A DNA stretch of 64,000 bases from Acanthaster planci (lineage: Eukaryota > Echinodermata > Asteroidea > Valvatida > Acanthasteridae), in assembly GCF_001949145.1 (NCBI RefSeq), contig NW_019091362.1, positions 10,750,031 through 10,814,030 on the forward strand, in the 5' to 3' direction. Both the position numbers and the translations under genes were made by a program. Below, piece after piece: positions 33,775 to 46,353 of this stretch. Below the pieces are notes generated by a model. The model was not told the DNA's origin and did not search any database. It saw only the letters and a list, made by a program, of their open reading frames with translations. How positions within the stretch are numbered: the stretch's first letter is position 1; each line of letters begins with the position of its first letter.

Positions 33775-35590
33775 ATGCTCCGTTTCCTAGCTTTAGCCTG
33801 AAGTAAAGTGACAAAGGTGTAGACCCTTTTCACCCACGGGACTTGATTGCGCTAAATATAAACAATACAACCACATGTGGACCGCCTTGGCCATGGTGAT
33901 CAAATCCGACGGGCATCTTCAACCACGTGCAAGCGCTCATGCGAACGCTGCATACTTGACTGTTTTTCTTGAATAACCAGATTACCATCTCAACACTATG
34001 CACTCACACATACAGGTCCAGCACGATTATGACATCGCAGGAAAAAGGTCTATACGAACGTAGTGCAGAACACTTTTTACGGAAACGATTCCTGCATTGC
34101 ATCTTCTTGGGATCAGTAAGATGGAGTGTGGTCCAATACTAATACCTGTGTCTATCTCTGTGATTTTTACATACTGCATTAATCCTAATCACAAGTCATC
34201 TTAAACCTGCATTCTTGGGAATAATTATACAAGGACTCCGAGAAAGAGGACGTTATTTGGAAGTGCACGAGAAGGTGATTTCTTTGATTTGATAGATAAG
34301 ATTCACTACCCCAACCACTGCTGCTCAGCTCATCATATCGGAGCACTTCTGCTCGATACCTCCAGAGAATTCCTTTGATTCCCTTAACACAAAGAACACC
34401 ACTCAAGGACTGTAACAGGTGTCGCGTATCTTGCGTCAAATGTTTCAAATTCCGAGGCTTTCATTATCATTTCGTGAATAAAAATGGCTCGTGGTTTCTT
34501 AAATGAAGTGTTTGTGTGTATCTCTTGCGGCGTGACTTCGTTGTCCTTCAAGTGCCATGATGTCACACGCGCATTAACCTCGGGGGACGTTGAGATGGGG
34601 TCATAACTGAAAAGCGTGGACAGATAAATGAATAGTCAAAAGCCAGAACATGGGACGTATTTACCCTCCCCCTCCCCAAGTACTGGTACGCGTAAGGCAT
34701 GGAGTTCCACAAACTTCCAGACGGCGTGGATATGACCAAGCTGGAATCTTAACTCTCCAGCTTATGTGGGCAACATCTGTGGGGAAGATACTGATAGAAA
34801 ATATTGATCATTGCAATGGTAAGCTGGTTCAGGAAATTTCACTGTTTGCACATATGTTTGAGCATAACACATGATCCTACGAAAGTCATAATGTGCCCTG
34901 GCTGGCTGTTCATGTCCACCAGTCATCTGCAGCGTGCAAAATGCACTCATTTGCACTTCAGGTAGTGCCCGTCCCCTGATTTAGGCCTGGGTTAGTGATT
35001 CCAGCAGTAAAAGTAGAAGGCTTGTCATGGCATGGACTTGTCAGAAGTTTTAAATGGATTGGCCTATTTGGAAATTATTTAAGATTGAACTAATTGCTTC
35101 AATCCTGCCTGTCTTCTACCATGTCACACACCAATTAGTAGGTGAAACCAAGTTGCAGTGGAGAGCATGCTGTATCTCTTTAATCTAAGAAATTAATTTT
35201 AAGCCTTTTTAGAACCCTGTTTAAAAAGTAAAATGTAGAAATTTACCAGGTCTAGTGTGGTCTTTAGTACCAAATTAATACAGGCAACTTAGCAACATGG
35301 AAACAGACACATACTATAGAGGGCAGAGTTCCCCTTTGCCAAAACTTGTTTTCGGGAGGGGGTAGGAAGTGAAACGCCACTACTTTAGAAACCGTACTGT
35401 CTCCTTTTTTGGATGGGGTTGAAAAAAATTACCCTTTTGCCCCTCCCCAGTGGCGTATCAAATTCTGGATACGCCACCCATATATGGCGGCTGTGCGTAG
35501 TCCTACGTTTTATACATGTGCACACCAGTGCCCAAACATAGTAACAGCCTCGTATGTTTTTGACGCCAGTTTAACGTAGCCACCTCGGTC

Positions 35591-35629
35591 AAAAAACAAA
35601 CAAACAAACAAACAAACAAACAAACAAAA
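35591..35629. repeat. (AAAC)n microsatellite
   Basis: About nine near-perfect AAAC units, ending in AAAAACACAG. A minus-strand ORF through it reads repeated Phe-Val-Cys-Leu and is an artefact of the repeat. Confidence 0.95.
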
Positions 35630-36691
35630 ACACAGAATGATATATGTTGGGATTCCTGGTCATCTATTTTAAGTACAGTCCGAGTAGTGTCAGCGTCATC
35701 AAAATTAACCCAAAGTGGCAATAATTAGGAAATACACAGTAAAAAGCATGCATGATACATGGAAAATCACAGAAAAGGGTGATTTAAAGGTCTGCATTAA
35801 GGACCTTTATGAATGAGGGATGCCCAATTAATTGCAGTCGTTAAGGTAATTTTTAATGTTACGGCAGTTTGTTAATACCTGCTGATCTGCACCGTCTCGG
35901 CAAACGCCGACTGCAACACTCACCTGGAGGTTACATACAAAAACAAACGAACTTAACTCGTGCGGCGACTCTGACCGCGTAGCTCGTGAGGGAAACTCAC
36001 TTTGAAGTGGGCAATAATATTTAGGTTTTGAATTTTGTAAAAACGATTGATACTTTTTCTACTTCAGTTGTATTACTTCCAGTTGTTACGTGGCCTGATT
36101 CTACCTTTAGGGTTAGTTGCCCAATAGACATAAACTGTACGTCCTATTGTAAATCCCCAGAGACATGCTTGCTAGGCTAACTGCTGCATGTGCGCGTGTG
36201 CCTGCCTAGTTTTTGAGGTGGTATCGTAATTTTAACATGAGATTCTTCGTCTCATGTGAGAAATAATTAGAATATCCAATTACAATAAACCCACTGAGTT
36301 TTTCCGCTGATGATTATAGACCGGTTTTATGTTAGTCTTCGAGAAGAATGTGGACTCGAAGTACCAGTAAGTAGTGACTTTTGATAGTGATAGCGAGACG
36401 ATAGAATGGAGCATTGTACAATTTGTAGCGAAATGCACGCAGGCTTGGGGTTTATATGTAAGGCGCCGCTGGCGCCACTGCGTCCGGACGCCAAGATGCG
36501 TGCAGGCTTAGATTAAATTGCGAAGGGCTTTTTCATGCTTGGATGGTAAATTTCAGTGGAAGTGAGTTCTCATTTGAGATTAATTTATCTCGGGGTTTCA
36601 GCAGGCTTGGATTCGTCGTGCATTCAGGTCGGGTGTGTGTGTGAGTTTGTTTCTGCATTCAGTTGGGGACCCTGAACAACAACGAGGATAA

Positions 36692-36728
36692 TAAGGTCCC
36701 CGATTGACAGAGGGTCCCCGATTGACAA
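36692..36728. repeat. Short tandem duplication GGTCCCCGATTGACA
   Basis: The 15-mer GGTCCCCGATTGACA occurs twice about 20 bp apart. A diverged third form, GGTCCCCGGTTGCA, lies at ~36,795. Confidence 0.7.
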
Positions 36729-39700
36729 CTGTGTACAAAACATATGGGTGGTCTTCTAAAAAAGTTTAAGTACAAACAAAAGGGGAACAATAGGGGGTCC
36801 CCGGTTGCAGGCAAATACACACTTGTGTGTGTACCTGTGGGCATGAGTCTGTCTTGTGCCCAGTCAGTGGACTGGGGTTGTGCCGTCGCTGTTGCCGCAC
36901 CACACGTCACGGGAGTCACTACATCTATGTCTTCACTGGGCAATTTGAGGTGGGACGGACGCAATAGGATCTTGGAGGGTGCTCTTTTTGGTTCGGGTAA
37001 AATTTGTTGTGTTTGTAAACTCCAAAATGTACCAAATTCAAATAGCGCCCTCCTATTATTGTGTGTGCCATGCTTCAAGAAGGCCTGTTGGTCCCATTTA
37101 TGTCCAAACCCAGTCTTCTCAGAGTCAGCTCTTGTGTATTAGAAATATGACCATTATGATTTAAATTGAGGTCCTTCATTGTGAGCATTTGAGCTTGATT
37201 TGTAAATAGGAACTTATGAGTGCTTGCCCAGTTTTAGGGGCGCTCCCCGGGTCCAGCAATCAATCGTCATTATCAGTGGAGAAAAGAAATCATGTCAGAA
37301 GACAAGAGTAGTGGCAGAGGGGCAAGTTGACCCCTCAGAGGCATGTTGCCCGTTTTATAGATTGAAAGTGCAAGCATTTTGGAAGCAGTACTGCCACCTT
37401 TTTTTTGGGGGGGGGGGAGATGGAAAAACATTTGACAATTTGCAATCCCCTCGCCAACTTCAGACCTCGATACACTGCTGGAGAAGAGCTGCTCTTTTTC
37501 CTCCTCTTTCAGTCCCCTCACTATGACCTGTGTGCCTCATGATGTGGCCTCATCCCTTCCTGCCCTGCCCCACACCCCCTTCCAACATTTGCGACAGTGA
37601 CCGAAGGTCAATGGTGCAGACTTAAATTTCAGAATTCTTTAAAACAGGAAGAGCCCCCCCATTTTGGTCATGTTACTGTGGTGGATACTGACCAATAAAT
37701 ATTCTCCCAAGCAAGCTGAACTTTTTGTATTCTGACCAGACTAGTTTACCTCTTTTGTTAACAAATATATCTGCCCTTTTGTATGGACGGCAAAAAATGT
37801 ACAGAAATTCAGTCTTGATTGCAACAGTTTTTTACCTCAAATACTTATTTTGCATTATCAATAGTGTTGAATTGGGAGACATTTCCATCATGCAGTTGGT
37901 ACATTGCAAGTATTGAAGTATTCAATGTTTGTTTTAATATTTGTATAAGATTTTTTTCAACACTTTACTAATTATCCTTTTAGCAATACCCAAAACGGCG
38001 CTTGTGACATTGCCTCACCAAGTGGAATGCTTTGCATCTCCTTATCCACTTCTTTCCTTTTGTTCACCTCATAATTGCTAGGCGAAAGAAAACAGCATTT
38101 GACAGAACAAAAGGACAGCCCGTGTCGAAAATGTTACTGGCTGTTTCATGAGAGGCGAGGAAGCTCTATATATACAAGTGCCTATAATGACCCATTTCGA
38201 GTGGTATCTTCATTTTGTTCATCTATGTTTCCATAGGGACGAGAATGTGTCGAAGCTTTAAACCAACGACTTTCACCATCAACCTTCGCCAAATATTCTG
38301 TCTACCAGCCTCATCGCACCTTGAGGGGGGAATAAAGACAAGCAAGCTGATCAGATCAAGGTACGGTATTCAACCGAAAAATTTCTCTGAAAGCGCAACA
38401 AGTCTGTACCCCATTCAGATAATATTCAATACACATTATAACAATCTGATTAATTGATAGACAACATTATCGAAACGACTCTGACCCCCGTCCATCTGTA
38501 TTCAGTATCAACGGTTTTTGTTTCCTGATAAAAACAGAAAAACACAAGAATGGTGAATGATGAAACATTGCGTAAACTTAGTCTCATCCGTTGATGAAAC
38601 CTATGGACATGTTCATAATTATGTAGTCGGCAACAGAATTTCAAATGAATAAATATTTCATGTGCTTCTTTAAGTGTAACCGCGACGTTCAACGGGCTCT
38701 CTCTTGGCATGTTATTCTTCGCGCGGCTGAACCAGCTTGCCGGTGGCAAGTCAAGTCTTTTTATGTGTATTTATTGCGGGCCAGTGGCTGCTGTTCTTTG
38801 TAGTTGTGCTTTTAATGAGTATGTGCACAGTGTGCATGCACCCGTTATTGCAGTTATTCCAACTTAAATCATGAACCGGTAACAGGGTTTTAATGCAGTA
38901 ACGGTTGAACCACAGACGTTTTAAATATGGCATTGGAAGAGGCATTAAGTTAACAGGTAGATGGATACTGAAATGGGCACTTAATGTGTGTGAGTTAGCG
39001 AGGTCAGTGCTTCCAGCATCGATTGGCTGTCTGTCCAGCATCACATCTCGCAAACAAGCTCATTTCTTCCGTCCGATGAATTCGTACGTGTTTAGTTAAC
39101 CGAATACTCCTATTACCAACTGATCATCTTCATGATGGCCGACCGCGAGAAAGCAATCCTATCAGTGACCATGACAGTGGCCATGCTGTAGATTTATTTT
39201 GCCCCCCAGCTTTGCATCCGATTGTTATTTGTTATTTTAATCGTCGGACACAAAATGTTCCATTTCTTAGTACAAGAGAAAAAAGAACTTAATTTTCTGT
39301 ATTCATCGTTTATATTGCTGGGAAATGAGAGGGAGACGAAAGCAACGATGGGTTTGATAAAAAGTATAATAGTTTCACTGGTATCTAATAGTTGTTCCTG
39401 TTCTCCGAATCGAAGGAGAAGTCCATTTAATTACACCCTTTGGCACTTCTCCCTGTTCCAAGTTGTAATTGGAATTCTCAACGCGCGCTCGTAGCACGCT
39501 TCGACCCCCATTCTGAAGTATAGCCGTTTCCCTTGTATGTCATGTTATAGAAGTGGCCAAGCAGTTTTGTCCTTTAATGGACAGCAAGTTCAAATTGATG
39601 AAATTAAAGGTCACAAAAGACCAAGGACGCGTTGGTGGAAAGTGGGTCGTCTGTAAACAGCCTACGCTGTACCTTTTCCTCCCACTGAATTTGATAACGC

Positions 39701-40967
39701 CCAAGACTATTGACATATTTCAGTGTTTATGATGGCGTACGCGTCAATTCAAACCGGATAATGCTCAAGGCTGTTCACACGTTTCAATATTTATGGTACC
39801 TGCGTCACTTTTACCAGATCAGTTCGCATACTAACCCTAATCCTACCACTACAAGCAGAATATCTTTCCCTACTTGGACGTTCATAAAATACCAAGATTT
39901 TCAGATCTTATCGCGGCTTTCCTGTTTGTCCTCCATTTGCTCATTTTTCTTTTACAAGGGGGCTTTCTCTTCTTCGGGCGGATGACATAATTTCCTTGAA
40001 TCCTCATTGGAGAAAATAATTTCTTTGAGAGATCAGCGCTCCCACGGGCGCTGTGACGCATGCGTGTAGAATGAACGTGCATCGGTGAAGGGGGTGATGC
40101 AGTTGCCCATCAGACTTTGTAGTGCAATAAAGTCCTTCAGTTTTAGTGACAGGCCTGAACTATACCCAGCACATCATGAGTGCAAATATTTATCGTGCGC
40201 GTCTGGTCAGCATATTATAGTTAAAAGGATCTGTGCCATGAAATGACACCGTGCCTGTGTGAAGGGCGTTCATGTTGTTAGACTCTTAACGAGTCTGCCG
40301 GTTTCCCCGAGTTGCTATGGTATTTAATTCAAAGTTAATTCGCGAGAGTTTGATATAATTTGATGACTGGATCTGAGCAAACGATTTTAGCCCATCTGTC
40401 AAACCCTCATTCGTCATACCAAGCAAGCTGATGGAGACAGGTATGGTTGGACATAAGGATGATCACAACGTTCTGGTGTTGAAAGGTAGTTCTGCACGTT
40501 TCTTAAAAATCCACCGGGAATACTGTGCGCCAGTGTACCTTTCGTCGATGGTCTAAGAACATCTTGCGTGACGGGGGACGCCTTTACGCTAATGACGTCG
40601 TAGCATTTTCTAGTATCTGCCAAAGCGATTCAGCTATCAGTGGGATAATTTTTCGCCAGTTTGCCAAACCACACGAAGGCACCACCACTATTTCTGCCGC
40701 CAGCGAATCCACGCCCCACAGTTCTGAACTGGAATATTCTATTAGATATCTGCCGTTTTACCGGACAAACCTGAGTTCTATGTGACACTGAAAAGGATGT
40801 GGCCATTCTTCGGTACGGTCAGTAACGAAACGTCGTTCTTTCTTGAAAGGGCCTGTATGGTGCTCCCCTGGAGGCCAAGTTAAAACATTTAAAACAAGCT
40901 AAAACAATATCAAACACTGCACTACTGAGATACGTATTGACAGAATGCATTGCATTTAGCTTTGAGG

Positions 40968-42248
40968 ATGGAGAGTCTTCAAGCATACAACCCTGCTCTT
41001 TTTTACGTGGAAGTTGTGTGGTTAAGCCTGGTGTCTGTGGCCGGCGTATTTGGCAACTCAATGGCGCTGGGTGCCGTAGTTACCACCCCTTCTCTTCGAA
41101 CATCAACACAGCTCAACATCACAATTTTAGCAGCTGCGGATCTTGTCGTAACGGCAGTCCTCGTCCCTTGCCGAATCGCTACGGAGTATTACTCTGGTCA
41201 GTGGCCTCGTCACGAGCCGTGGTGCCAAGTCCTGGCCTACCTTGCCATCTTTTTCATTGGTTTCTCGCTGCAGCAGCTAGTGTTCCTGGCACAGGTTCGG
41301 TATCTGCGAGTGACCAAATCCGATGCAGTTTATCGAAGGTTTACCTCTAAACCCGCGGTCATCGGCCAGCAGGTCTATGCCGTGTGTGGTACTTGTATTT
41401 TGGCGCTTGTCCCACTCTTTTCCAATTTCGGCTCCGTTGGCTATAGCGCGAAGCTCCACTTTTGCATTTTTACCGGACGCAACCAGCAACTGCTCGCCGC
41501 CTTGTCAATGATTGCGGCTCTAGGCTTTATACCGATGTTCTATGGCCTCACTTTCCTGCATGTTCGTGCGCACCGGCGGCGGATCGGAAATTGGGGAGGA
41601 CTGGGTGTCGGAACAGTCCTGCCGGAGAGCACTGATTGGCGGCTACCATCTCGCTCAATTGCAGAAACTGACATAGACACTGCCAGCCCCCAAATGGATG
41701 CGTTAGTTCTTTCTAGAACTGCAGCTGGACGTACTGTCAAAACACTGGCGGTGAATACTTTGATGTTACACACCAACCACCAAGATGGAGACAAGTTTAG
41801 ACCAAGTAACAGTTTGCAAGACCAACTTGGACTCACTGACAACCGGGATATGGCTAACGATGTAACCACAAAAATACCAACCCCGGAAAACTTATTCGCA
41901 CAGCCACCAGAACTACGTGTAGGCCGGCCGCAATCAATTAACCGGCCGGTGGCGGTGCCCATGAACGCAGGTCGTAAGAATCACAGGAGGGGACCGACGA
42001 AGGAAAGTGTAAAAATCACAAGGAACCTGCTGTTCATATTCTGTGGTTACATGTGTTGCTGGTTGCCTTGGTGTATCCTGAGTTTGATCGAGCCTTATGT
42101 AGATGCCCCGCCTACCACTCACCACGTTTTGATCAACATGCTGTGGACCAACAGCTGTATCAATCCTTACTTGTATGCCTCCATGAGCCGAAATTACAGA
42201 AACGCTTTCAAAAAATGCATGACACTCAAATGCCTCTTTAAAAGATAG
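40968..42248 (+). CDS. Class A (rhodopsin-like) orphan GPCR, single exon, copy 1
   Basis: 426 codons in one exon. Seven hydrophobic segments with class A landmarks: GN30 in TM1, LAAAD58 in TM2, Cys86 before TM3 and Cys166 in ECL2 (the conserved disulfide), CWLP in TM6 and NPYLY in TM7. After TM7 comes a basic tail with cysteines (KKCMTLKC) suited to palmitoylation. The D/ERY motif at the end of TM3 is V110-R111-Y112, lacking the usual acidic residue. The third intracellular loop is very long (~150 residues) and holds many charged and Ser/Thr residues. Start: an ATG at 40950 lies in frame, but the ATG at 40968 has a better context (GAGGATGG) and aligns with the start of the paralogue at 62,474. 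The ligand is unknown; sequence style is amine/melatonin/Tre1-like but I assign no subfamily. It acts at the plasma membrane. Confidence 0.88.
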   Translation: MESLQAYNPALFYVEVVWLSLVSVAGVFGNSMALGAVVTTPSLRTSTQLNITILAAADLVVTAVLVPCRIATEYYSGQWPRHEPWCQVLAYLAIFFIGFSLQQLVFLAQVRYLRVTKSDAVYRRFTSKPAVIGQQVYAVCGTCILALVPLFSNFGSVGYSAKLHFCIFTGRNQQLLAALSMIAALGFIPMFYGLTFLHVRAHRRRIGNWGGLGVGTVLPESTDWRLPSRSIAETDIDTASPQMDALVLSRTAAGRTVKTLAVNTLMLHTNHQDGDKFRPSNSLQDQLGLTDNRDMANDVTTKIPTPENLFAQPPELRVGRPQSINRPVAVPMNAGRKNHRRGPTKESVKITRNLLFIFCGYMCCWLPWCILSLIEPYVDAPPTTHHVLINMLWTNSCINPYLYASMSRNYRNAFKKCMTLKCLFKR

Positions 42249-43694
42249 TCATCAGTTCTCATAGACATAGATGTGGAGATAAATCGCTTCACTACTGTCA
42301 AAAAAGCGAACAGTGACGCTGTTTTGGTATTATTCAAGCAAACACCTTGCTTTTTTTCAACCAAGTTGTCAATTGAAAAACGTTCACGAACTATTTTAAT
42401 TTTTTTGCACATTTGCACATCCAAGAATTCATATTGGAACTCTTAACTGTAACATTTCAAAAGTTGATATAAGTTTGCTTGTTTTCATTTATGACTTCAT
42501 AACAATACAATTTCTTGTTTTAAAAAAATGAGACGTAAATGTCAAAGATCAACATGAGTAAACTTCACTTTTCGGGGCATGTCTACTTTGAATTGTGGAA
42601 TCTCACTGCTCCCAAGTCTTGTCACCCTCCGTTTGGCTGGGAAAAGTCATCTTTACAGTTGAACATAAGCTCTTTCTCGCAAAATTGTTCTCAGTGATTA
42701 TAACTAGTTTCTTGTATGTTTGTTTTGATTCGCTGTAACAAGATATGCTAAATGGTGTTGCATACTTCGTCAATGATCTCACGAAGTGTATAAATCTCTG
42801 AAATTTTTCGATCTGTAGTTTTTGCGGCCATTAAGGTACATTCAAGGAAAAGGTTGGCACAGTATTACAGCCAAAGGTTGTTAACTATAATTAATTATCG
42901 GAAACAAACATTTGAAAAAAAGAAGCTCGGTCTCCAGGTTTTTTGTCTCAGGAAGTGACAAAAACCTCCGCAGTACCAGGGCAAAAATAGAGACCAACAG
43001 CTCAGGTCGAGTGTATATGTCGTGAGCATGCGTGCGAACAATTTTGAACACGAACACCTGGGCGCGTGTTGAATGCATTGATCTTCATTGTAAAGACTGA
43101 ATAGGACATCGGGCATTGTTTGTGCACAAAATGCGCAGCCGAGCAATGGCGACGCGCTGCTTTTCAGGAGGGTTATTTGATGCCGCATGCTACGCATTCA
43201 CCGGTAGTCTAAATTTATTATGGAGAAAAACCTTTTTACGGATAGCGACGAAGCCCTTGGCCTCCCTCTCAAAACAAGCAGAAAATTCATGAACATAATT
43301 TTCCGAATTTAACTGACCATTTTTTTCTTACTAAATAACTCACTTGAAATCAATAACATTAACCTGTTTTGTGTGTGTGTGTGTGTTTGTCTTTTTATTC
43401 AAGTTCACACCTATTGTCTACGGTCCTGCTTGGGAAACATTTTCACTTTGGGTCAGGTCAATCGTAATTAGTTATGTATAAAAGTGAGAATTCCTCCAAG
43501 ACACTCGATAGATTTTGCCAGTAATATGATGTCCATACTGTCATCATGTTTTTCCGTCTGGTTTCGATTACCCAACAAAAACGTCATTAATAAAACGAAA
43601 AAAGTCTCCAGTTTTACTCGCTCACAGGAAAGATTGTAGTTGGAAACTGACATTGTGGCAAACAAAACTGTGAGAGTCTTTTAGCCACAGTAAG
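42249..43694. other. Downstream of GPCR copy 1, no recognised gene
   Basis: AT-rich sequence with only short ORFs and no RNA gene seen. A (GT)n run of about nine units lies at ~43,369-43,386. Confidence 0.5.
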
Positions 43695-44030
43695 TTAATA
43701 GTAATAATAGTCGGTTCTTATATAGTGCATATTATGGAATGTGCGCTTATTATCATTATCCGTGCACGTTTGGCTCACATCATCAGAAACCATGTAAGCT
43801 CCATTGTGAGTACACTAGTCTGATGCTGCCATTTTCGCGCCAGCGGCTAAACATAACCGTGTCAGCCCTCACAGGTACCGATTTACTCCTGGGTGGAGAG
43901 AGGGATAGGGGTAAAGTGACTTGCCCAAGATGACAACATGCTGCCACAAACTGGATTCGAGCCCCCGACCGTATGATCAGAAGCTGCCAGCCCAACCTCG
44001 ACTCCATTGGCAGTGTGCGCGTTCTTTCAC
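43695..44030 (-). mobile_element. tRNA-derived SINE, near full length
   Basis: Read on the minus strand, a tRNA-like head contains a B box GGCTCGAATCC (plus-strand 43953-43963), one base off consensus, with an A-box-like GGAGTCGAGGTTGGG upstream. Next comes a body with CTTGGGCAAGTCACTTTACC and CTCCACCCAGGAGTAAAT, then GCACTATATAAG and a TATTATTAC(TATT) tail (plus-strand 43695-43715). This order of head, conserved body and short-repeat tail is the pattern of SINEs common in marine invertebrates. About 335 bp; the outer ends are approximate. Confidence 0.7.
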
Positions 44031-46353
44031 TAGCCCCTGGTCGTGTAGAAATCGAAAATGACGCTGAATGGCTATTCAGGATGAATAGACATAAACTTAA
44101 AGTGAATAGCACTCGTATTTCAAAGCTACACGCTCGCGCCCACGTATATCTCCTGCACGTCATGCATGCTTAAATCTTCGTCGCACATAAACACACTGAC
44201 TAAAGGCCTCATGTAAATATTCCAAATAAATGTAGAAGTAAATTTAAATTGTACAATACTAGGAGCTAGATCGCCCAAGGTATGGTGTGAACCAACATGG
44301 CGCGGTAAGATCGTGCCCATGGGAACCGATGTTGCTGCAAACCTAACCACTAAGTCACATGCCCCCCCCCCCGCTGTTTTAACCTCAGACACTTATAAAT
44401 CAGATTTCAAAAGCTTGAGTTCACACCTTGACCAAAGATTTACTTTTACCAGCTACTTACCGAAATGAAAAAGTCAGTCTTAGGCTAACTGAGAACGAGT
44501 TATTTTATAATTTAGACAAATTTTCGTTCATTGCGTTGACTTTGAATTTCCTCGTTTGTTACTTAATCGACAGAAACGTCACCTCTCTGCCTCTCGCTTT
44601 GGTTTCATCTTTGTCCTGAAGAAGAATTCTGCAACTCATATCACACCGTCTGCGTCTGCAGATCCAACAAACACAAATCATGGCTTTCTTGGCGAAAGAA
44701 AAAAAAATCTGGGGAGAAAAAACGCCGGACAAATTCATCATTTAGTTTTTGAAACCACATTTGCCAATAGTTAATATTTCAGACGGTACTTTGATATAGT
44801 GAAGTCTCATACGCTGATAGGCTACATACGCTGTCATTTCTTACTATATTGGCTTTAAGTCAAGCATTATAAAATTCAAGAGATGCAGAAACTTTCTGAA
44901 AGTGCGACTCGCATATCAAAAGCTGTTCCTTCTTCTAAACTTGATTTACCATGAATCTCCAGCAATTCAGTGATGCGCACATTTCATGCATTATTCTTTC
45001 CAAATTTATGGCATTCAGGGAGCAGAATTCAGTTCTCGGAAATCTCACGACTGAAGTGCAATAACCTCAACCAGTTTTTGAAAATCTCTGTTTGAAAGTT
45101 CACGCAATAAATTGGGAACGCTCGCTATTTACCCCCCTGAAAATACGCATACGCAGAGCTACGGCTAGTCTATTGTCTGCGCGTCTCCCCGCATTTCCAT
45201 TGGAGCGAAGACCTAGACCTAGCTCTAGACAAGAGATTCGGATGCAGCCTTCGTGCCAATTAGGTCTAAAGAGTCTAGTCGAGGGTTTCAACTCACAAAT
45301 AGTTAACATTTAACAAATTAACACCAGAGCCAGTGAATGGGTTGGAGGATCGGAAGGAAAAAATGCAATGAAGCCACCAACAGTGTTGGTGAAATTGTGA
45401 ATAATTTAAGCCGCTCTCTATACTGCCCAACAAGAGACTGCTTCTTATTGACGGACGCTTGTTCGCTGTAGAAATGATGGAAAATGTTCCGGTTTGTTTG
45501 TATTTGACTGCGCAGCCGTTTTCGATCTTAGGTGTACATTTTTCAAGTCGTGAAAGCCATCAAATTTGAAATTATGAGTTTCCTCGTCACAACAAACAGA
45601 AGTCGAATATCATGCATAATTCAACACGTATGCGAAAGACAGAAGTCAGGAGCCTGAGGCTGCAGCAACCGTACTAATCGCAGGGCGGCATCGCGTAGTT
45701 GTATGCCTGAAATTCGTTCTCAAGATTCTCCCAGCAAAAACACTATTTTGTAGGGTATAGTTGGTTGAAAAAGTGTATTCTTTCAGATGATCTTTCCAAT
45801 CTATAAGCTATTTACGGAGCAGAATTAATCTGCTGTTCATTAAATATCTAGCAATGCCATAGACTAATGATCAATAAGGTAAAGTAAAACTGTTTCCTTC
45901 ATTTGTACATAGTCTCCTTTATTGCCTTATAATAATGGTTGTAGCGTTCTTTGTGCGCATTGGAGACGACTAATGTCGATTATTTATCAATGCCGAAAAT
46001 AATAGAATAAATGCGCCAAAAGTTACTGATGTCGTAACTCTGCACAGCTTTATGTGTTTGATTTAACATCACTTCATGCTATATACGTACATCAATTTTG
46101 TAAATTGTTACACATATTTTTTTAGATAAATTTACAAGCACTTACACAAGGCAGTTACGCTGTCATGTACGCTTAACTCATTGCAGTAAACATATTGAAA
46201 ATTAAACTTAACGAGATGTGTTTGTGGACAAACACAGAGCTGTTTCAGAGTTTTTTATTTTCCAGCTGCAAAGGGTCTTCTGGTTTGTCTGAAAGTCTCA
46301 CAGTAGCGCACCACTGATAAGCTCGATAAAAGTGCGAAGCGAAAAAACGAAGT
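44031..46353. other. Intergenic, no recognised gene
   Basis: ORFs are short. The overlapping pair at 45,092-45,313 is palindromic in coding potential and shows no domain. A C run lies at ~44,363-44,372. Nothing further supported. Confidence 0.45.

Larger units (their letters stand above)
33775..40967. other. Long intergenic region, no recognised gene
   Basis: Both strands were read. ORFs of up to ~139 codons (36,659-37,142 on both strands) have no recognisable domain and overlap each other, so I do not call them. The region holds an (AAAC)n microsatellite, a short GGTCCCCGATTGACA duplication and a T/G homopolymer tract at ~37,400-37,418. The last few hundred bases should include the promoter of the GPCR at 40,968. 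Confidence 0.5.

Noticed and set aside
36659-37142. Overlapping ORFs of 139 (minus) and 132 (plus) codons
   Set aside because: They lie on opposite strands over the same DNA, have no recognisable domain or signal, and codon use is not coding-like. Kept as intergenic.
40950-40967. Upstream ATG giving six extra residues to GPCR copy 1
   Set aside because: Poor context, and the paralogue aligns from the next ATG.
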